A model generated the notes under the pieces. The model was not told the DNA's origin, did no database searches, and saw nothing but the letters and a program-made list of their open reading frames with translations. The translations under genes were made by a program, and so were the position numbers. This document shows, piece by piece, positions 1 through 3,535 of a stretch of 6,343 bases of DNA. Numbering within the stretch: the first letter of the stretch is position 1; each line of letters begins with the position of its first letter. The DNA comes from Spirochaetales bacterium (GTDB lineage: Bacteria; Spirochaetota; Spirochaetia; ARS1246), in the NCBI GenBank assembly GCA_018644745.1, contig JABGPX010000575.1:1-6343 (forward strand). Reading direction: 5' to 3'.

Positions 1-51
1 GAAGAGATGGCGGCCAATGGAAAAAAGGAAATTGGAGATAACTATGAGTAA
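1..51 (+). CDS. 3' end of an upstream gene (partial), possibly a PadR-family regulator
   Basis: Frame 1 is open from the first base and stops at TAA 49-51, giving a 16-residue tail (EEMAANGKKEIGDNYE). The stop overlaps the ATG at 44 of the next gene by 8 bases, an arrangement typical of translationally coupled operon genes. The fragment is too short to identify by sequence. The PadR suggestion rests only on the common pairing of PadR-family transcriptional regulators with DUF2812 membrane proteins in other bacteria, where the regulator lies just upstream. The tail is charged and hydrophilic, as regulator C-termini often are. It could also be chance open frame. Confidence 0.4.
   Translation, partial: EEMAANGKKEIGDNYE
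34..38 (+). promoter_or_regulatory. Ribosome binding site selecting the ATG at 44
   Basis: GGAGA lies 5 bases before the ATG at 44. The alternative in-frame ATG at 17 has no purine-rich SD in front of it, and the nine residues it would add (MEKRKLEIT) are not part of the recognisable domain. This site therefore decides the start of the DUF2812 gene. It lies inside the last codons of the upstream frame, which fits translational coupling. Confidence 0.6.
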
Positions 52-589
52 AGTAGTACGCAAGTTTTTTTTCGTGTGGGGGGAGGAAAAGGAAGAGGCG
101 TTTCTCGAGGAAATGGCGTCTCAAGGACAAAGGCTGGTTCATGTTGGCTTTGGAAAGTATGTTTTTGAACCGGATAACCCAAGACAGATGGTCTATAAAT
201 TCGATTTCCGCAGCTTCGATAAAATTGACGAAAAAGAATATCTTCAACTCTATGAAGACGCGGGATGGAATTTTGTGTCCAAATTCGGTGGATGGTCTTA
301 TTTCTGCCGCGAGAAATCTGACGATGATATAGACCTTTCGCTGTTTAATGATAATGCTTCGCGGCGTCAGAAGTACAAACGGATATTGATAGTTTTGGCG
401 CTTACCGGATTTCCGCTTTACTATCAGATTTTAATCTTTTTCCCGCTTCTCGATTCTTCGGAAGCACCTGAATTCGGGTTTTACTATTTTCTGAAGATAA
501 TCGTCACGGTGTTAGCAGGACTGCATCTCTTTGCATTGGTGCGTATTGCGTTAAAATACAGAGCTTTGCAGAAGGAGATAAAGGAATAG
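44..589 (+). CDS. DUF2812 domain-containing membrane protein
   Basis: This 181-residue protein is of unknown biochemical function. The N-terminal soluble part (about residues 1-110) has the DUF2812 pattern: a KFFFVW start, an acidic-basic helix ending in EEMASQG, VGFGKYVF, an aromatic-rich strand region, then DAGW (72-75) and GGW (82-84) with a nearby YF, and an LFNDN-like segment before a basic stretch. Two hydrophobic segments follow at about 114-135 and 148-169, with a basic C-terminal tail, so the protein is predicted to sit in the inner membrane with its domain on one face. I prefer the ATG at 44 to the one at 17 because of the GGAGA site and the domain boundary. In other genomes this family commonly follows a PadR regulator, and the overlapping tail upstream agrees with that. 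It may respond to envelope or drug stress through that regulator, but this is inference. The next gene converges on it. Confidence 0.8.
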   Translation: MSKVVRKFFFVWGEEKEEAFLEEMASQGQRLVHVGFGKYVFEPDNPRQMVYKFDFRSFDKIDEKEYLQLYEDAGWNFVSKFGGWSYFCREKSDDDIDLSLFNDNASRRQKYKRILIVLALTGFPLYYQILIFFPLLDSSEAPEFGFYYFLKIIVTVLAGLHLFALVRIALKYRALQKEIKE

Positions 590-615
590 CACCTTCATGA
601 TCGACAGAACACATA

Positions 616-631
616 CCAGAATAGATTCCGG
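616..631 (-). terminator. Weak hairpin just after the aldo/keto reductase stop
   Basis: Read on the minus strand, the bases directly following the TAG form a short stem CCGGAA / TTCTGG with a TCTA loop. This is six pairs, one of them G-U. Only a scattered T-rich stretch follows, not a proper U-tract, so this is a poor intrinsic terminator and may be chance. It lies in the 42-base gap between the two convergent genes, where a terminator would be expected. Confidence 0.2.
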
Positions 632-1519
632 CTATATCAAATCTGCGGCCTGTGCGTTCATCTTAACCTGCTCGGGAGATTTACAGCCCGGTATTACCGT
701 TGTAACCGCATCGTTTTTTAGGCACCACGCCAGCGCCCAGGCAGCCATGGAAACACCTTCCGGTACTTCGGTGCGCTGGATTTCTTCCACCTCACGCAGC
801 TTCGCGTCAATTCCCTCCTGCTCCCTCTTCGCTCGTACGTCGTTTCCGGTAAATTGAGCTCCTGGTTTATACTTGCCGCTGAGAAAACCGCTGGCAAGAG
901 GAACCCGCGCGAGAACACCAAGATTCAGCTCCCTGCATGCGGGGAGAACTTCATCCTCCGGCGCGCGGTCGAGACGGTTGTAGACGACTTGAATGGCTTC
1001 GGCGCCCACATCTGTCGCTGCCCTGGTTTGCCGAATGTTTGCATTGCTGCCGATGGAAATCCCAAGGTGGCGGATCTTGCCCGCTTCTACCTGCTTCTGC
1101 AGCATTTCCCATAATCCGTCGGTATCGAAAAACTCATCAACACCGGAGTGGAACTGGTAGAGATCTATGTAATCGGTTTGCAGTGACAGCAGAGAATCTT
1201 CGAGCTGTTTCAGGACCGCTTCCGGAGCCCACGTCTGATCTCTTTCCATAAAATCCAGAAATTTGTGACCGAACTTTGTCGCTACTATCCATGAATCTCT
1301 CTCTGCGGATATACTTTTTCCAACGAGCCGCTCCGAAAGATGATCGCCGTAACATTCGGCTGTATCGATGAGATTTATTCCTGCGTCTTTAGCAGTTTTT
1401 ATGATGCTGTCTGCCTCGGCTTCCGTATAATCTTGTCCCCATTCACCGCCGAACTGCCATGTTCCAACTCCAATTACACTTACATCTATATCCGTACTGC
1501 CAAGAGTCCTGTATTTCAT
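632..1519 (-). CDS. Aldo/keto reductase (NADPH-dependent oxidoreductase)
   Basis: This is a 295-residue cytosolic TIM-barrel oxidoreductase that reduces aldehydes or ketones with NAD(P)H. The physiological substrate cannot be read from the sequence. The catalytic tetrad is complete: Asp52 (in NLIDTAECYG), Tyr57, Lys82 (VATKFGHK) and His124 (YQFHSG). The N-terminal strand MKYRTLGSTDIDVSVIGVGT and the cofactor-binding segment IPGCKSPEQVKMN (276-288) are typical of the YajO/YhdN-like branch. I chose the ATG at 1519 because GGGAG lies six bases upstream on the minus strand and the family begins with MKYR. An in-frame ATG at 1555 would add 12 non-conserved residues. The protein ends at AADLI, whereas relatives I recall run on for roughly 10-20 residues, so the C-terminal tail appears clipped although the barrel is complete. 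It is transcribed divergently from the ABC transporter and convergently with the DUF2812 gene, so it is probably monocistronic. Confidence 0.92.
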   Translation of the reverse strand: MKYRTLGSTDIDVSVIGVGTWQFGGEWGQDYTEAEADSIIKTAKDAGINLIDTAECYGDHLSERLVGKSISAERDSWIVATKFGHKFLDFMERDQTWAPEAVLKQLEDSLLSLQTDYIDLYQFHSGVDEFFDTDGLWEMLQKQVEAGKIRHLGISIGSNANIRQTRAATDVGAEAIQVVYNRLDRAPEDEVLPACRELNLGVLARVPLASGFLSGKYKPGAQFTGNDVRAKREQEGIDAKLREVEEIQRTEVPEGVSMAAWALAWCLKNDAVTTVIPGCKSPEQVKMNAQAADLI

Positions 1520-1523
1520 CGCT

Positions 1524-1530
1524 CTCTCCC
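1524..1530 (-). promoter_or_regulatory. Ribosome binding site of the aldo/keto reductase
   Basis: On the minus strand GGGAGAG ends four bases before the ATG at 1519 (GGGAG ends six bases before it). It supports this start over the upstream in-frame ATG at 1555, which has no comparable site. Confidence 0.65.
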
Positions 1531-1546
1531 TTTTGTGAATGATGAA

Positions 1547-1575
1547 AACATACAAAGAGCGACAAAATTTGGCAA
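1547..1575 (-). promoter_or_regulatory. Sigma70-type promoter candidate for the aldo/keto reductase
   Basis: Read on the minus strand, TTGCCA (1575-1570, 5 of 6 matches to TTGACA) is separated by exactly 17 bases from TATGTT (1552-1547, 4 of 6 matches to TATAAT). Transcription would start near 1540. That leaves about 20 bases of leader containing the ribosome binding site. An 11-base palindrome overlaps the -35 box and could be an operator. The call is by eye, without statistics. Confidence 0.5.
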
Positions 1576-1577
1576 AT
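1567..1577. promoter_or_regulatory. Short palindrome over the reductase -35 box, possible operator
   Basis: ATTTGGCAAAT is a perfect inverted repeat with 5-base arms around one central base. It covers the predicted -35 hexamer of the minus-strand promoter and lies 14 bases from the -35 candidate of the divergent ABC gene. A repressor bound here could block reductase transcription. It is short and AT-rich, so chance occurrence is quite possible. Confidence 0.2.
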
Positions 1578-1591
1578 CCGGCGCTGTACTA

Positions 1592-1620
1592 TTGTGATTT
1601 AATTCTCCCTTCGATACCAT
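1592..1620 (+). promoter_or_regulatory. Promoter candidate for the ABC transporter, predicting a leaderless mRNA
   Basis: TTGTGA (1592-1597, 4 of 6 matches) and TACCAT (1615-1620, 4 of 6 matches) are separated by exactly 17 bases. The -10 ends nine bases before the ATG at 1630, so the expected start of transcription falls within about three bases of the start codon. The gene has no SD, and an in-frame TAA at 1600-1602 excludes a further upstream start. Both fit leaderless translation. The individual boxes are weak; the support comes from the spacing and from the matching arrangement before the gene at 3464. Confidence 0.4.
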
Positions 1621-1629
1621 CCTAATCTT

Positions 1630-3417
1630 ATGCCAGACAATGACAATGAAAATATCAGTAAGACAAAAGGTGCATCGTTTGCTCTCTTGAAGCGGTTCGC
1701 TGCTTATTACCGGCCTCATGCCAAACTCTTCGGATTGGATATGTTCTGCGCTCTTTGGGTGGCCGGACTTCAGCTGATTTTCCCGGTTATCACCCGCCAC
1801 ATGCTTAGGGTTGTCATCCCTGAGAAGAATCTTACGTCATTATTCTGGCTGGCAGGTGCTCTCGTTCTGCTTTACCTTCTGGTATCTGCTTTCAACTATA
1901 TTATCAACTATTGGGGGCATGTCGTCGGTGTAAGGATGGAAGCTGATATGAGGCGCGAGGTGTTCTCCCATCTTCAGACTTTGTCATTCAAGTTTTATGA
2001 CGACAGCCGCACGGGGCAGCTCATGTCGCGGATTATGAGCGACTTAAACGAAATTACTGAGCTCGCTCACCACGGCCCCGAAAATGTGCTGCTATCTATC
2101 ACCATGCTCGGAGGCTCGGTTATTGTGCTTTCGAGCATTGAGTGGCGGCTCACGGTTGCGATACTCCTCGTAATTCCGTTTATGGTCTGGTTTGCGATAT
2201 CCAGGCGGGGCCACATGTCCAGGTCCTGGCGCGAAGTTCGGGAAAAAATCGCAGATATGAATGCCCAACTTGAGAATAGTATCTCCGGTAATCGGGTGGT
2301 TCAGGCGTTCACCAACGAAAAGCACGAGATTGCGAAATTTCAAAACTCAAACTCCAGATTTAAAAAGGCTAAATACTCGGCGTATAAGATTATGGCCGGT
2401 TATATGACCGGTCTGAATTTATTTACGTACCTTCTCAATGTCGCAGTTGTCGTGTATGGGGGATTTCTCATATACAAGGACATCATTGTTGTCGCGGATT
2501 TGCTGACATTTCTCCTCTATATAAACCTAATTCTGCAGCCGATCCGAATGCTTACCCAGTTTACCCAAATGTTCGAACAGGGAATGACCGGTTTCAAGCG
2601 TTTTACCGAGATCATGGACAGACCGCCGGATATCACCGATTCCGCCGTAGCCAGGGAACTTGCGGATGTGAAAGGGCATGTTACGTTCCGCGATGTTTCG
2701 TTTTCATACGACGACCAGGAGCACGTGCTGCGCGGCGTCGATCTTGATATCGATTCGGGAAAGACTCTCGCTCTCGTGGGCCCTTCCGGCGCAGGGAAAA
2801 CAACCCTCTGCAATCTCATTCCTCGATTTTATGAGATTAATAACGGCGAGATCGCGATTGACGGGATGAATATCAGGGACATTCAGTTAACCTCGCTGCG
2901 CGGAAACATCGGTATTGTGCAGCAGGATGTGTTCCTTTTTACCGGATCGATAAAAGACAATATACTATACGGCAAAGTAGACGCGACGGATGAGGAAGTT
3001 ATCGAAGCGGCGAAAAGTGCGAACATTCACGATTTTGTCGTTGAACTGGCTGATGGATACGATTCGAATATCGGTGAAAAAGGGATTAAGCTTTCAGGGG
3101 GGCAGAAGCAGCGGGTCGCTATAGCAAGAGCTTTTCTCAAAAACCCGCCGATCCTGCTGCTTGATGAAGCAACATCATCTCTCGATAACGAAACGGAGAT
3201 AAAAATACAGTCGGCACTCGAGGAGTTGTCGACCGGACGCACAACTCTGGTAATAGCTCACCGGCTGTCTACTATCAAGAATGCGGATCAGATTGTCGTA
3301 TTAACCGATGAGGGTATTCAGGAACAGGGTACTCATGATGAATTGATTGCCCTCGATGGTATCTATACCGGGCTTTACAACGCCCAATTCAAAGGATTTG
3401 TACCAGACGCAATTTAG
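1630..3417 (+). CDS. ABC exporter half-transporter (fused permease and ATP-binding protein, MsbA/MdlB-like)
   Basis: This 595-residue inner-membrane exporter subunit is expected to act as a dimer and couple ATP hydrolysis to substrate efflux. The N-terminal part (about 30-310) has six hydrophobic segments, near 33-55, 70-92, 152-171, 172-192, 258-284 and 285-305, with cytoplasmic coupling-helix regions between them. The C-terminal nucleotide-binding domain has every canonical element: Walker A GPSGAGKT (384-391), Q-loop Gln432, signature LSGGQ (488-492), Walker B ILLLDE with catalytic Glu513, D-loop SSLD (516-519) and switch His544. Because nothing is degenerate, a homodimer is more likely than a heterodimer with one dead site, and no partner half-transporter is adjacent. 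Length is normal for the family. The only possible ATG in this frame is at 1630; it has no SD. The substrate (lipid, peptide or drug) cannot be inferred. It is divergent from the reductase, and the TPR-CHAT gene follows 46 bases downstream on the same strand. Confidence 0.93.
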   Translation: MPDNDNENISKTKGASFALLKRFAAYYRPHAKLFGLDMFCALWVAGLQLIFPVITRHMLRVVIPEKNLTSLFWLAGALVLLYLLVSAFNYIINYWGHVVGVRMEADMRREVFSHLQTLSFKFYDDSRTGQLMSRIMSDLNEITELAHHGPENVLLSITMLGGSVIVLSSIEWRLTVAILLVIPFMVWFAISRRGHMSRSWREVREKIADMNAQLENSISGNRVVQAFTNEKHEIAKFQNSNSRFKKAKYSAYKIMAGYMTGLNLFTYLLNVAVVVYGGFLIYKDIIVVADLLTFLLYINLILQPIRMLTQFTQMFEQGMTGFKRFTEIMDRPPDITDSAVARELADVKGHVTFRDVSFSYDDQEHVLRGVDLDIDSGKTLALVGPSGAGKTTLCNLIPRFYEINNGEIAIDGMNIRDIQLTSLRGNIGIVQQDVFLFTGSIKDNILYGKVDATDEEVIEAAKSANIHDFVVELADGYDSNIGEKGIKLSGGQKQRVAIARAFLKNPPILLLDEATSSLDNETEIKIQSALEELSTGRTTLVIAHRLSTIKNADQIVVLTDEGIQEQGTHDELIALDGIYTGLYNAQFKGFVPDAI

Positions 3418-3425
3418 CCCGTCTC

Positions 3426-3454
3426 TTGACAGCTTTCGCCGGCAGCTCTAGGCT
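3426..3454 (+). promoter_or_regulatory. Promoter candidate for the TPR-CHAT gene, predicting a leaderless mRNA
   Basis: A perfect TTGACA (3426-3431) is followed after exactly 17 bases by TAGGCT (3449-3454, 3 of 6 matches to TATAAT). The -10 ends nine bases before the ATG at 3464, so transcription should begin around 3461, at most about three bases upstream of the start codon. No SD is present in the 46-base spacer. The promoter lies wholly in the gap after the ABC stop codon, so the gene can be transcribed independently. Read-through from the transporter also remains possible because no terminator is visible in the gap. Confidence 0.45.
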
Positions 3455-3463
3455 TTGTGTATC

Positions 3464-3535
3464 ATGATTCGGCGCTTCATCTGCCTCTGTATGGGTGCGG
3501 TCCTGCTGCTTGCCGCGATTTCTCCAGTTCAAGCG
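3464..3535 (+). other. Sec-type signal peptide of the TPR-CHAT protein
   Basis: Residues 1-24 have two arginines at positions 3-4, a hydrophobic core (about 5-19, rich in Leu, Ala, Val and Ile), and a small-residue C-region ending Pro-Val-Gln-Ala before Asp-Ser. This fits signal peptidase I cleavage after Ala24. Cysteines at 7 and 9 lie at the start of the hydrophobic core and are not in a lipobox, so a lipoprotein is unlikely. If not cleaved, the segment would act as an N-terminal membrane anchor with the TPRs still outside. Confidence 0.8.

Noticed and set aside
597..1251. Plus-strand open frames at 597-857, 854-1114 and 937-1251
   Set aside because: They are antisense to the aldo/keto reductase, have no recognisable domains, and the minus-strand protein has full catalytic motifs.
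1530..1557. Imperfect inverted repeat CTTTTGT ... ACAAAG around the reductase -10
   Set aside because: The arms are short, unequal and AT-rich, with a long spacer, and cannot be told from chance by eye.
3431..3447. AGCT-N9-AGCT inverted repeat between the -35 and -10 of the TPR-CHAT promoter, including GCCGGC
   Set aside because: AGCT is itself a palindrome and the arms are only four bases, with no extended pairing. It is neither a convincing operator nor a terminator (no T-tract).
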